From positions 215,424-279,423 of the forward strand of contig NZ_JH376798.1 of assembly GCF_000234095.1 (NCBI RefSeq): a DNA stretch of 64,000 bases, given 5' to 3'. Below the pieces are notes generated by a model. It was not told the DNA's origin, made no database searches, and worked only from the letters and a program-made list of their open reading frames with translations. This stretch comes from Centipeda infelix ATCC 43532. Its GTDB lineage: Bacteria; Bacillota; Negativicutes; Selenomonadales; Selenomonadaceae. Shown piece after piece: positions 52,440 through 60,690 of this stretch (its first letter is position 1; every line of letters starts with the position of its first letter). The position numbers and the translations under genes are program-made.

Positions 52440-52690
52440 TTCCACCGCTTACGCGGTCCCCCTCCCCCGTGTCGCACGGGGGAGGCTAGGATTATGGCAT
52501 CTTAGCTTCCCCCGTCAGAGCGGGGGAGCGGTCAACCTCTTCCAATCACACTGCGCCTTTCGGCTTGTGTTCTTGGGAGGTTTTCCCATACGACCTGTTA
52601 CCCGCTCAGCTACGCCCTTCGGGCTTGCTTCTCGGACAGGTCAGTAAGTGGCGAGCGCAGCGAGTCGATAGGGGCGTTCGTGCAGCGCTC
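52440..52690. repeat. F4 repeat split by an F2 insertion
   Basis: Two CCCCC-type hairpins (CCTCCCCCGTG / CACGGGGGAGG and CTTCCCCCGTCAGAGCGGGGG) begin an F4 module like that at 18270. It is interrupted at 52528 by F2 and resumes at 52649 with TGGCGAGCGCAGCGAGTCG. Together with the flanks it fills the gene-free stretch 52338-52843. Confidence 0.75.
52528..52648 (-). repeat. F2 repeat, copy 1
   Basis: About 121 bp, inverted relative to copy 2 at 61631. Stems on the minus strand: GACCTGT / ACAGGTC, GCCC-GAA-GGGC, and AACCTCCCAA / TTGGAAGAGGTT with inner GCC-GAAA-GGC. In copy 2 the corresponding pairs are changed on both sides. Confidence 0.8.
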
Positions 52691-52843
52691 CCTTTTCATT
52701 TCACTGAATCTTTCTCGCACGCCATTCTCATATATTGTGCTATCATTAAATATTCCTGTTTGACTTATCTATCAGAATTATGTTACCATTCTGCTATCTA
52801 TCGTATAATAAGTCTCATTTCCATGCTACAGGAGGTATACGGA

Positions 52844-54940
52844 ATGACCCGATCACCCCGCCTTGCTCTACTCGGCATGGCGCTCAGCACAGCGTGTTTT
52901 GGTGCGCACGCGTACGCGGCAGAGACCATGCAGACGGATATGCACGACATGACGAGCACCCCCGCCGTCGACGGGATGTACGAATTTACCCTTGACGAGG
53001 TCATCGTCACGGGCTATCGCACGGCAACGCCGCTCACCCTCTCCACGGACCCGCAGCGTCCGCGCCAGCCCATCCCCGCCGCCGACGGTGCAGGTTACCT
53101 CAAGACCATCCCCGGCTTCTCCGTCGTCCGCAAGGGCGGGCTCGGCGGCGACCCGATGATGCGCGGCATGGGCGGCTCGCGCATGGTGATGGATATGAAC
53201 GGCGGCGGTATGTCGGGCGGCTGCCCGAACCGCATGGATCCCACATCGACCTATGCGTTCCCCGAGACGTTCAGCCGCATCATCGTGAACAAGGGCCCGC
53301 AGAGTGTCCGCTACGGCGCAAGCGTTGCGGGCAGCGTCATCTTCGAGCGCGAGACGGAGCGTTTTGAAAAGCCCGGCGTACGCGGCAATATCTCCGTCCT
53401 CGGCGCATCGAACCACCGCTTTGACGAGCTGACCGATATCACGGCAGGGGGAAAAGAGGGCTACGCACACATCATCCAGACGCGGAACTATTCGCGTGAC
53501 TACGCGGACGGCGATGGGCGGCGCATCCACTCGGGCTACGGTCGCCACAGCCTCACGGGCATTGTCGGTCTCACGCCCGACCCCGACACCCTCTTTGAGG
53601 TCTCCTACGACCGCAGCCGCGGCTGGGCGAAATACGCGCACGGCATGATGGACGGCAGTCAGTTCGACCGAGACAGCTACGCCGTAAAGTTCGAGCGCGC
53701 CCATCTCTCACCCGTCGTGGAGAAACTCACGCTGAATTTCAACCACAACACGATTGATCACATCATGGACAACTATACCTTCCGCCCCGGCGGGATGATG
53801 GGCACAGATGTCAAGCGCGTGCAGTACGGTGTCCGAGCCGTCACTGACCTGAAGTTCTCCCCGAAGGACAGCGGCGCGGTCGGCATCGACCTGCGCCATG
53901 ATGCGCACTACTTTGCCGAGGCACACAAGCGTCTGAAGGGTTCGTTCAACAACGATATGGACATCAAGAATTTCGGCATCTTCCTTGAGTACAACCGTGA
54001 CCTCACGGAGCGCAGCCGCCTGCGCACAGGACTGCGCTATGATCGGACGGAGACGGACTACCACAACGCCCGCTTCCGCAACGGCATGGGGATGCTCATG
54101 CGCAATCTCGTTCCCGGCAGTGCGAGCGATCACGCCGTCAGCGGTTTCGTCCGCTGGGAAAACACCGCAAAGAAGCAGCCGCTGACGTTCTACGTCGGCC
54201 TCGGCCACGCAGAGCGCCCCGCCGACTACTGGGAGGCGTACCACACATGGGCAGCATACAGCAACCGCGTAAATGGACAGACCGCCTCGCCCTCCACGAC
54301 GCGTCCCGCCAAGGAGAAGAATACGCAGCTCGACCTCGGCTGGGTCTATACGGGCGAGAAGACGAATGCAAGTCTCTCCCTCTACTACGCGCACATTGAC
54401 GACTTTATCCTGCGCAAACCGCAGATCGGCATGGGTCCCACGGCACGCACCCCCTATGCCAATGTGGACGCGCGGCTCTACGGCTTCGAGGCGGAGGTCA
54501 CGCGCACGGTCTCCCCGCTCTGGACGCTCGGCGCATCACTCGCCTACACGCGCGGCGACGACCGCACGAACGATGCCCCGCTCCCGCAGATCGCGCCGCT
54601 TGAGGCGAATCTCACGGCGAAGTACAGCCACAAGAAGGCGGAGGCAAATGCGGTCTGGCGGCTCGTCAGCAAGCAGAACCGCTATCACAAGGGCTACGGC
54701 AGCGTCACGGGCACGGACTACGGCCCCACGGGCGGCTTTGGCATCCTCTCACTCAGCCTCGCCTACCGTCCCGACGAGAACCTGACGTTCTCCCTCGGTG
54801 TGGACAACCTCTTCAACAAAACCTACGCCGAGTTCGTCAACTACAGTGAGGCGGCAATCCCCGCCCTCGGCATCTCCGCCGGTGGTCACATCACCGAGCC
54901 GGGACGCACGCTCTGGTTCAAGAGCAACTATAAATTTTAG
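52844..54940 (+). CDS. TonB-dependent copper receptor, Met-rich (OprC/NosA-like)
   Basis: A 698-residue receptor: signal peptide (to about AYA, 25), TonB box DEVIVTGYR (51-59), and a plug with many methionines (M105, 106, 109, 114, 116, 118, 123) leading to GGCPNRMDPTSTYAFPE and IIVNKGPQSVRYG. The GGC..RMDPP-TSY..FPE segment is typical of the OprC/NosA copper receptors. The barrel ends LWFKSNYKF. AGGAGG lies 8 bases before the ATG. Copper uptake is inferred from this motif and the Met clusters. The last codon overlaps an F3 repeat. Confidence 0.88.
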   Translation: MTRSPRLALLGMALSTACFGAHAYAAETMQTDMHDMTSTPAVDGMYEFTLDEVIVTGYRTATPLTLSTDPQRPRQPIPAADGAGYLKTIPGFSVVRKGGLGGDPMMRGMGGSRMVMDMNGGGMSGGCPNRMDPTSTYAFPETFSRIIVNKGPQSVRYGASVAGSVIFERETERFEKPGVRGNISVLGASNHRFDELTDITAGGKEGYAHIIQTRNYSRDYADGDGRRIHSGYGRHSLTGIVGLTPDPDTLFEVSYDRSRGWAKYAHGMMDGSQFDRDSYAVKFERAHLSPVVEKLTLNFNHNTIDHIMDNYTFRPGGMMGTDVKRVQYGVRAVTDLKFSPKDSGAVGIDLRHDAHYFAEAHKRLKGSFNNDMDIKNFGIFLEYNRDLTERSRLRTGLRYDRTETDYHNARFRNGMGMLMRNLVPGSASDHAVSGFVRWENTAKKQPLTFYVGLGHAERPADYWEAYHTWAAYSNRVNGQTASPSTTRPAKEKNTQLDLGWVYTGEKTNASLSLYYAHIDDFILRKPQIGMGPTARTPYANVDARLYGFEAEVTRTVSPLWTLGASLAYTRGDDRTNDAPLPQIAPLEANLTAKYSHKKAEANAVWRLVSKQNRYHKGYGSVTGTDYGPTGGFGILSLSLAYRPDENLTFSLGVDNLFNKTYAEFVNYSEAAIPALGISAGGHITEPGRTLWFKSNYKF

Positions 54941-55101
54941 GAAGCACTGATAAATTCAGCACTGCCATCTTGGCGCATCTTTTTCGCCCTCTCTTCGTCG
55001 ACAAATCCTCCACATAGCTTCGGCTATGCGTCCGGTTTGTCTCCTTGACAGGACAAAAAATCTGCACCAATCTGACAGACTTCATTTTATCAGCGATTCC
55101 T
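54939..55101. repeat. F3 repeat, copy 3
   Basis: About 163 bp from AGGAAGCACTGATAAATTC to, inverted, AAGGAATCGCTGATAAAATG. Its first two bases are the last two of the receptor stop codon TAG. Inner hairpin CATAGCTTCGGCTATG. Confidence 0.88.
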
Positions 55102-55245
55102 TTGACGCATATTTCCGACGAAGCTGAATCCACCGAGAACGCCGCAGTACACGCGGCGTTTTCTTTTTTCTTCCCCTTTTCGCGCCTCTGTGTTATAATG
55201 AATTATTATGAAAATGACATACGAAGCGCGGGGAGGTGATTGGTC

Positions 55246-55677
55246 GTGATCGAAGCGGCCAAGACATTCGAGGAATATATTAAGAAGGAAAACATCACGG
55301 GCTTTCAGATCCGTGAGGCGGGCGATGACCGCAGCACGACGATCTTCGAGAGCGAGATCGAGGTGGAGGAGCGGCGGCTGCCCATCGTCGTCATCATCGA
55401 CTCCACAGCATACGCCACCATCCGCATCCGTCTCGCGCAGAACGCCGTGGACGATACGAACGCGATGCTGCTCACGGGCTGGCTCATGCGGCAGAATCAG
55501 GACAGCCGCCTCGTCAAGTTCTACCTCACCTCCGACACCGCCATCCTCGCCGATGTCGTCGTTCCGCACAACCCCGACGCATTCGATCCCGAGGTCATGG
55601 TGAGCGTCCTGCGCGTCTTCATTCGTGACATCACAAAGCTTATGCCCGATCTCGCCATGCTCCTGCCGGAGGAGTAA
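55246..55677 (+). CDS. YbjN-like protein of unknown function
   Basis: A 143-residue acidic protein from GTG, with GGAGG 9 bases upstream. The alternating strand pattern (RLPIVVIIDSTAYATIRIRL, RLVKFYLTSDTAILADVVVP) and a final amphipathic helix suggest the YbjN / type III chaperone-like fold. No catalytic residues are seen. Similar small proteins are thought to be regulatory or chaperone-like; the assignment is tentative. Confidence 0.65.
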   Translation: MIEAAKTFEEYIKKENITGFQIREAGDDRSTTIFESEIEVEERRLPIVVIIDSTAYATIRIRLAQNAVDDTNAMLLTGWLMRQNQDSRLVKFYLTSDTAILADVVVPHNPDAFDPEVMVSVLRVFIRDITKLMPDLAMLLPEE

Positions 55678-55703
55678 GGAATTTCGACACATTGTCTGCA
55701 TCC

Positions 55704-55743
55704 ATGCCCCTGCTTTGGACGTTTCCAAGGCAGGGGTATTTTT
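55704..55743 (+). terminator. Intrinsic terminator
   Basis: CCCCTGCTTTGG pairs with CCAAGGCAGGGG (loop ACGTTT), then TATTTTTAT. Confidence 0.88.
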
Positions 55744-55855
55744 ATATTTTTTATTGTATCTATTGATATTCTTTTTTCTGCATGATATACTTCATATGTA
55801 ATCAGTATAATTACAGAACATTTTCATGAACCTTTGAGGCAAAGCAGGTGTCCCC

Positions 55856-56638
55856 ATGTCCCTATCCCTCATTCAAAAACTGAACGAAATGCTCCTTTCC
55901 GAACAACCTGCGTACCACGCACAGGCGGCGCAGGTGGAGGAGACGCAGGCAGCACAGCGGGAACTGCTGCGTGCGCTGATGAATGTGCGCCCACCGCGCC
56001 CGCTCTCGGAGGAGTTTCTGCGTATCCAAGATGAACTGCTGTCCGCCGAGCGTAAGGCACGCGGCGTGGTGGACGTGATGACACTTCCCGTCGTGCCCTT
56101 AGATGCACGGCTCTCTCTATGGCAGGGCGATATTACAAGGCTCAATGCCGACGCGATTGTAAACGCGGCAAACTCTGCACTGCTCGGCTGCTTTATCCCG
56201 TGTCACCGTTGTATTGACAACGCCATTCACTCAGCGGCAGGGCTTCAGCTCCGCGCAGCATGTGGGGAACTCATGAAGCGGCAGGGGCATCCCGAGCCGA
56301 CGGGCGCGGCGAAGATCACAGCAGGGTACAACCTCCCCGCGCGACACGTCCTCCACACGGTTGGTCCGATTGTACACGGTGCACTGACGGAGGAGCACCG
56401 ACAGCTTCTCGCCTCCTGCTATCGCTCCTGCCTAACGCTTGCGGCGAAGAACGGGCTGAAGTCCGTCGCGTTTTGCTGCATCTCCACGGGTGAATTTCAT
56501 TTTCCAAACGATGCTGCGGCAGAGATCGCCGTGCGCGAGGTACGCGCATTTCTTGCGGAAAACACCTCCGTCGAGCGCGTCGTGTTCAACGTGTTCAAGG
56601 ACGCAGATCTGCACATCTACGAGAGACTCTTACTATGA
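55856..56638 (+). CDS. Zinc-dependent macrodomain ADP-ribosyl hydrolase
   Basis: A 260-residue protein. An N-terminal helical extension (1-80) precedes a macrodomain with QGDITRLNADAIVNAANSALLG (90-111), the metal-site segment CFIPCHRCIDNAIHSAAG (C112, C116, H117, C119, H125) and the ADP-ribose loop CCISTGEFHFPND. The Cys/His cluster marks the Zn-macro class, which removes ADP-ribose put on proteins by SirTM. Its stop overlaps the start of the sirtuin gene by ATGA. Confidence 0.9.
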   Translation: MSLSLIQKLNEMLLSEQPAYHAQAAQVEETQAAQRELLRALMNVRPPRPLSEEFLRIQDELLSAERKARGVVDVMTLPVVPLDARLSLWQGDITRLNADAIVNAANSALLGCFIPCHRCIDNAIHSAAGLQLRAACGELMKRQGHPEPTGAAKITAGYNLPARHVLHTVGPIVHGALTEEHRQLLASCYRSCLTLAAKNGLKSVAFCCISTGEFHFPNDAAAEIAVREVRAFLAENTSVERVVFNVFKDADLHIYERLLL

Positions 56639-57531
56639 AGGAAATCATCACTCAATTAAAAAACGCCCTTGCATCCGCAGACTGCATTCTGATCGGCGCG
56701 GGGGCGGGACTGTCGGCAGCGGCGGGCTATGACTATGCGGGAGCACGTTTTCTGAAATACTTTTCGGATTTTCACACGCGCTTCGGCATCGAGGACATCT
56801 ACAGCGGTGGATTTTATCCATTCCCGTCGCGTGAGATGTTCTGGGCGTGGTGGAGCAGGAGCATCTGGATCAACCGCTATGCGCCGATGCCCGCGAGCGA
56901 CGTTTATCCAAATCTGCTGCACCTCGTGGAGGGACGCGACTATTTCGTACTGACAACGAATGTGGATCATGCCTTTCAATGTTCGGGCGCTGCGAAGGAA
57001 CGCATTTTCTATATGCAAGGGGACTACGGTCTCTTTCAGAGCAGCCGTCCCACAGGTGCGTCAGCAGGGAAAACCTACGACAACGAGGAGAGCGTGCGCG
57101 CCATGCTCACGGCACAGGGCTTCGCGTTCGCAGAGGACGGAACACTCCTGCCGCCCGAGAACGGTTCACCCGCAATGGCGATTCCGAGTGATCTCATCCC
57201 GTACTGCCCTGACGACGGCATGGAGATGATGACGAATCTACGCGCGGACGCCTCCTTCGTCGAGGATGCGGGCTGGCACGCGGCGGCAGCGCGATACACG
57301 GACTACCTCACACACACGGAGGGTCGGCGGACGCTGCTCCTCGAGCTCGGCGTGGGGATGAATACGCCCGGCATCATCAAGTACCCGTTCTGGCGCATGA
57401 CGGCAGAGCGCGCGGATGTGACATTCGCTGCGGTGAATCTCGGCATAGAATATGTGCCGCCCGAGATCGCTCCGCAGAGCATCGTGATCGATGGAGACAT
57501 TGCAAAAACATTGCGCATGCTTGCATCATGA
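56635..57531 (+). CDS. Class M sirtuin (SirTM), protein ADP-ribosyltransferase
   Basis: A 298-residue sirtuin with the NAD-binding GAGAGLSAAAGYDY (21-34), LTTNVDHAFQCSG (106-118), the MQGDYG segment (127-132) where deacetylase sirtuins have their catalytic HG, and a late GVGMNTPGIIKYPFW. Class M sirtuins ADP-ribosylate a lipoylated GcvH-like protein in operons that also hold LplA2 and a macrodomain. Here only the macrodomain and SirTM are present; no GcvH-L or LplA2 lies on either side. A strong terminator follows the stop. Confidence 0.9.
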   Translation: MKEIITQLKNALASADCILIGAGAGLSAAAGYDYAGARFLKYFSDFHTRFGIEDIYSGGFYPFPSREMFWAWWSRSIWINRYAPMPASDVYPNLLHLVEGRDYFVLTTNVDHAFQCSGAAKERIFYMQGDYGLFQSSRPTGASAGKTYDNEESVRAMLTAQGFAFAEDGTLLPPENGSPAMAIPSDLIPYCPDDGMEMMTNLRADASFVEDAGWHAAAARYTDYLTHTEGRRTLLLELGVGMNTPGIIKYPFWRMTAERADVTFAAVNLGIEYVPPEIAPQSIVIDGDIAKTLRMLAS

Positions 57532-57570
57532 CACAAGAAAAGCTGCCTGATGGCAGCTTTTCTTGTGTTA
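57531..57570 (+). terminator. Strong intrinsic terminator
   Basis: A 17-bp perfect stem (57531-57547 with 57552-57568, containing AAGAAAAGCTGCC), loop TGAT. It begins inside the sirtuin stop codon region. Confidence 0.88.
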
Positions 57571-57594
57571 CATATGTTCTTGTGTTATTCTGCG

Positions 57595-57722
57595 CAGAAG
57601 CACTGCCGAAAGGGCGGTCACTCAACCCCCGAAAGGGGGATTCAGATGGATACCTAAGAAAGTACATCTCATCAAACGATTCAAAACATGAAATATGCAG
57701 ACGCCTAGCGTCTTTTTTATTT
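57595..57722 (+). ncRNA. Candidate small structured RNA or decayed type I toxin leader
   Basis: Consecutive hairpins: TGCC-GAAA-GGGCGG, CCCCC-GAAA-GGGGG, AGATG...CATCT, then the terminator GACGC-CTA-GCGTC-TTTTTT (57700-57718). The CCCCC-GAAA-GGGGG followed by ATG (57644) repeats the leader of the toxin at 25238, but the frame stops after three codons. No promoter is assured. The region 57532-57872 is otherwise non-coding. Confidence 0.4.
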
Positions 57723-57744
57723 CCTTTATCCATATAAAAACGAA

Positions 57745-57783
57745 ATATATTTTATTTTATTTGCTAGGTAAAATAAAATATAT
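57745..57783. promoter_or_regulatory. Perfect 15-bp inverted repeat, probable operator of the nag/nan operon
   Basis: ATATATTTTATTTTA and its exact complement TAAAATAAAATATAT are separated by 9 bases and lie 20 bases upstream of the nagB -35. A repressor site for amino sugar control is likely; the regulator gene is not in the window. Confidence 0.65.
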
Positions 57784-57802
57784 TATATTTTATGAAATAT
57801 AA

Positions 57803-57831
57803 TTGCATTCTACTCTGAAGCGTGCTATATT
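57803..57831 (+). promoter_or_regulatory. Promoter of nagBA
   Basis: TTGCAT (57803-57808), 17-base spacer, TATATT (57826-57831), about 40 bases before the nagB start. Confidence 0.75.
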
Positions 57832-57872
57832 ATAAGAGATTTCAGAACAGATACATGGAGAGGAGTATCGCA

Positions 57873-58619
57873 ATGCGTATCATTTTTACGGATACCTATA
57901 AAAAGATGAGCGAGGAGGCGGCAAAGATCATTGCGGGCCAGCTCTGGATCAAGCCGAACTCGGTGCTCGGGCTTGCAACAGGCAGCACCCCGGTCGAGCT
58001 GTACCAGAACCTCGTCTGGCTGTATAAGACGGTCGGGCTCGACTTCTCGCAAGCGACCTCGTTCAACCTGGATGAGTACGTCGGGCTCGCGGAGGACGAT
58101 CCGCAGAGCTATCATCGCTTCATGCACGAGAACCTCTTCGACCATGTGAATATCCGCAAGGATCACGTATTCTTCCCGAACGGGCTCGCCGCAGACAGCG
58201 TGGCGGAGGGCGAACGCTACGAGGCAGCGATCACGGCGGCGGGCGGCATCGATATGCAGCTGCTCGGGATCGGACGCAACGCACACATCGGGTTCAACGA
58301 GCCGGCGAACGCGTTCACACGTATGACACACAAGGTTGCGCTCAAGGAGAGCACGATCGCGGCAAATGCGCGCTTCTTCGCATCGCAGGATGATGTTCCG
58401 CGCGAGGCAATGAGCATGGGCATCGGTACAATCTTCCGCGCACGCCACATCGTCCTCCTCGCGAGTGGCGCGGAGAAGGCAGAAGCGGTGCGCGACGCGG
58501 TGATGGGCGCGATCACGCCGACAGTTCCCGCCTCCATCCTCCAGCTGCACCCGAGCGTGACCCTCATCGTCGACCAAGAGGCAGGTACGCTCCTCAAGGC
58601 AGAAAAGAGTGATTCCTGA
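57873..58619 (+). CDS. nagB: Glucosamine-6-phosphate deaminase
   Basis: A 248-residue enzyme that turns glucosamine-6-P into fructose-6-P and ammonia. Marks: LGLATGSTPVELYQNL (about 34-49), SFNLDEYVGL (catalytic Asp), GIGRNAHIGFNEPA (about 134-147) and MGIGTIFRARHIVLLASG. The ATG at 57873 follows GGAGAGGAG; an earlier ATG-like start lacks a site. Overlaps nagA by one base (TGATG). Confidence 0.95.
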   Translation: MRIIFTDTYKKMSEEAAKIIAGQLWIKPNSVLGLATGSTPVELYQNLVWLYKTVGLDFSQATSFNLDEYVGLAEDDPQSYHRFMHENLFDHVNIRKDHVFFPNGLAADSVAEGERYEAAITAAGGIDMQLLGIGRNAHIGFNEPANAFTRMTHKVALKESTIAANARFFASQDDVPREAMSMGIGTIFRARHIVLLASGAEKAEAVRDAVMGAITPTVPASILQLHPSVTLIVDQEAGTLLKAEKSDS

Positions 58620-59776
58620 TGAACGCCATTCAAAACGGCATTCTCATCCTGCCGAATGAACACGGACGCTTTGTCGCGCAGACGGACCTCGTCCTCTGCT
58701 ACGATGAGCGGATCATGAGCATCGTCCCCGCAGCGGAGTTCACGGCGGAGGGTGTGGATAAGGTGATCGACGCAGCGGGCGCATACGTCGCCCCCGGCTT
58801 CGTGAACGTGCACATCCACGGCTGTGACGGTGCGGATACGATGGACGAGGATGCAGATGCCCTCGGGAAAATTGCCGCATTCCAAGCGCGCACAGGCGTA
58901 ACCTCCTTCCTGCCGACCACGATGACCTGTGCCTACGACGCAGTGGAGCGGGCACTCGTCCGCATCCGCCGTGCAATGACGGAGAAGCCGCACGGTGCAC
59001 GCATCCTCGGTTCACATATGGAAGGTCCCTTTATCAGCCCTGCAAAGAAGGGCGCACAGGACGAACAGTACATCCTCCCTCCCACATTTGCAAAGATCGC
59101 GCTGTACCGTGATGTCATCAAGATCATCACCATTGCACCGGAGATGCTGACCGAGGAGAATTTTATCGAGAGCTGCCGCAAGAGCGGCATCATCGTCTCC
59201 CTCGGACATACGGCAGCGGACTATGAGACGGCGTGCGCGGCGTTTGCGCGCGGCGCAACACACATCACACATCTCTGCAACGCAATGACGGGGCTGAATC
59301 ACCGAAAGCCCGGTGTCCTCGGCGCGGCACTCGACACCGACGCGAACTGCGAGCTGATCGTGGACAACGTACACGTCCACCCCGCCATGCAGCGCATCAT
59401 CTACGCGGCGAAGCGCGGCACGCACATCATCCCGATCACGGACTCCATGCGTGCCTGCGGCCTCTCGGACGGAGTCTCGGAGCTCGGCGGACAGAAGGTC
59501 TACGTCAACGGAACGCGCGCAACTCTCGCCGACGGCACGATCGCAGGCAGCGTCCTGCGCATGAACGAGGGGCTGCGCATCCTTCGTGAGAATCTGGGGG
59601 CATCCATTCCCTCCATTGTGGAGATGGCGACGCGCACCCCCGCCGAGGAACTGAATGTATATGATAAACTCGGCTCACTCACGGTTGGAAAATATGCGGA
59701 TATTGTGATTTTCGATGAGGATTTCCGGATACGGCGGACAATCGTCGGCGGTACAAGTTGTTTTGTCGAAGCGTAA
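58619..59776 (+). CDS. nagA: N-acetylglucosamine-6-phosphate deacetylase
   Basis: A 385-residue amidohydrolase: metal motif GFVNVHIHGCDGADTM (about 60-75), HMEGPFISPAKKGAQ (Glu ligand), SLGHTAADYETA, HLCNAMTGLNHRKPG and the catalytic Asp in IPITDSMRACG. It makes glucosamine-6-P for NagB from GlcNAc-6-P, the product of the NanE branch. Translationally coupled to nagB. Confidence 0.95.
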   Translation: MNAIQNGILILPNEHGRFVAQTDLVLCYDERIMSIVPAAEFTAEGVDKVIDAAGAYVAPGFVNVHIHGCDGADTMDEDADALGKIAAFQARTGVTSFLPTTMTCAYDAVERALVRIRRAMTEKPHGARILGSHMEGPFISPAKKGAQDEQYILPPTFAKIALYRDVIKIITIAPEMLTEENFIESCRKSGIIVSLGHTAADYETACAAFARGATHITHLCNAMTGLNHRKPGVLGAALDTDANCELIVDNVHVHPAMQRIIYAAKRGTHIIPITDSMRACGLSDGVSELGGQKVYVNGTRATLADGTIAGSVLRMNEGLRILRENLGASIPSIVEMATRTPAEELNVYDKLGSLTVGKYADIVIFDEDFRIRRTIVGGTSCFVEA

Positions 59777-59780
59777 AGAG

Positions 59781-59877
59781 TGATGATACTCCAAAGCACC
59801 CCCTAGTAAAACAAGTGCGTAAAGCATACAAACACGCGGGCACTTGCGCAACTAAGCGTTCGCGTTGGGTATCATAT
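59781..59877. repeat. F1 palindromic element, copy D (short form)
   Basis: About 97 bp: outer arms GATGATAC / GTATCAT and CAAGTGCG / CACTTGCGCAAC are present, but the central CCGACGG-type hairpin is missing. It lies between nagA and nanE. The AT-rich stretch 59878-59940 that follows may hold a nanE promoter. Confidence 0.82.
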
Positions 59878-59958
59878 ATCGAAATCAAAACAATATATTT
59901 AACTATAAAATATTATGTTATAAATTATGATAAATAGTAATAAATTGGAGGCGCTTTT

Positions 59959-60630
59959 ATGGATTTTTTCTCAGCCGTAAAGGGAAAACTCATCATCTCC
60001 TGTCAGGCACTGCCCGATGAGCCGCTGCACAGCCCGTTCATCATGGGCCGCATGGCACGCGCGGCAAAGGAGGGCGGCGCGTGTGCGATCCGCGCACAGA
60101 GCGTCGCGGACATCGAGGAGATCCGTGCCGTTGCACAGCTGCCTGTGATCGGTCTCATCAAGCAGAACTATGCCGACTCCCCCATCTACATCACGCCGAC
60201 CATGCGCGAGGTGGAGGCTCTGATCGGAACGGGCTGCGAGATGATCGCCCTCGACATGACGGCGCGTGAACGTCCGCAGAAAACCGACGTACGCGATCTC
60301 ATCGCACGCATCCACGAGGCACATCGTCTCGTCCTCGCCGACATCTCGACCTACGAGGAGGGCATCAAGGCACAGGAACTGGGCGCGGATGCCATCTCCA
60401 CGACCCTCTCGGGGTACACCCCGTACAGCCCGCAGCTCACGGGACCGGACTACGAGCTCATGCGCCGCCTCGCACAGGACGCGGCCGTTCCCGTCTTTGC
60501 CGAGGGACGGATCAACACCCCCGAGGAACTCAAAGAAGCGATGCAGACGGGCGTCTACGGCGCGATCGTCGGCTCTGCCATCACGCGGCCCCAGCTCATT
60601 GCGCGCCGCTTCACCGATGCGATCGCATAA
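59959..60630 (+). CDS. nanE: N-acetylmannosamine-6-phosphate 2-epimerase
   Basis: A 223-residue TIM-barrel epimerase that turns ManNAc-6-P into GlcNAc-6-P: ISCQALPDEPLH (13-24), GACAIRAQSVADIEEIR, LPVIGLIKQNY, YITPTMREVEAL, ALDMTARERP, TTLSGYTPYS and VFAEGRINTPEEL. GGAGGCG precedes the ATG. Links the sialic acid lyase branch to NagA. Confidence 0.95.
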   Translation: MDFFSAVKGKLIISCQALPDEPLHSPFIMGRMARAAKEGGACAIRAQSVADIEEIRAVAQLPVIGLIKQNYADSPIYITPTMREVEALIGTGCEMIALDMTARERPQKTDVRDLIARIHEAHRLVLADISTYEEGIKAQELGADAISTTLSGYTPYSPQLTGPDYELMRRLAQDAAVPVFAEGRINTPEELKEAMQTGVYGAIVGSAITRPQLIARRFTDAIA

Positions 60631-60690
60631 AGTACACAACTAATTATGGAGCTTGCTCCCCACCCATCCATTTCTAAGGAGGAAATCATC

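Noticed and set aside
52393-52647. Small frames in the F4/F2 repeats giving FPIRPVTRSATPFGLASRTGQ-type peptides
   Set aside because: The same peptide-like run arises in F2 copy 2; it follows from the repeat, and the compensatory base changes favour structure over coding.
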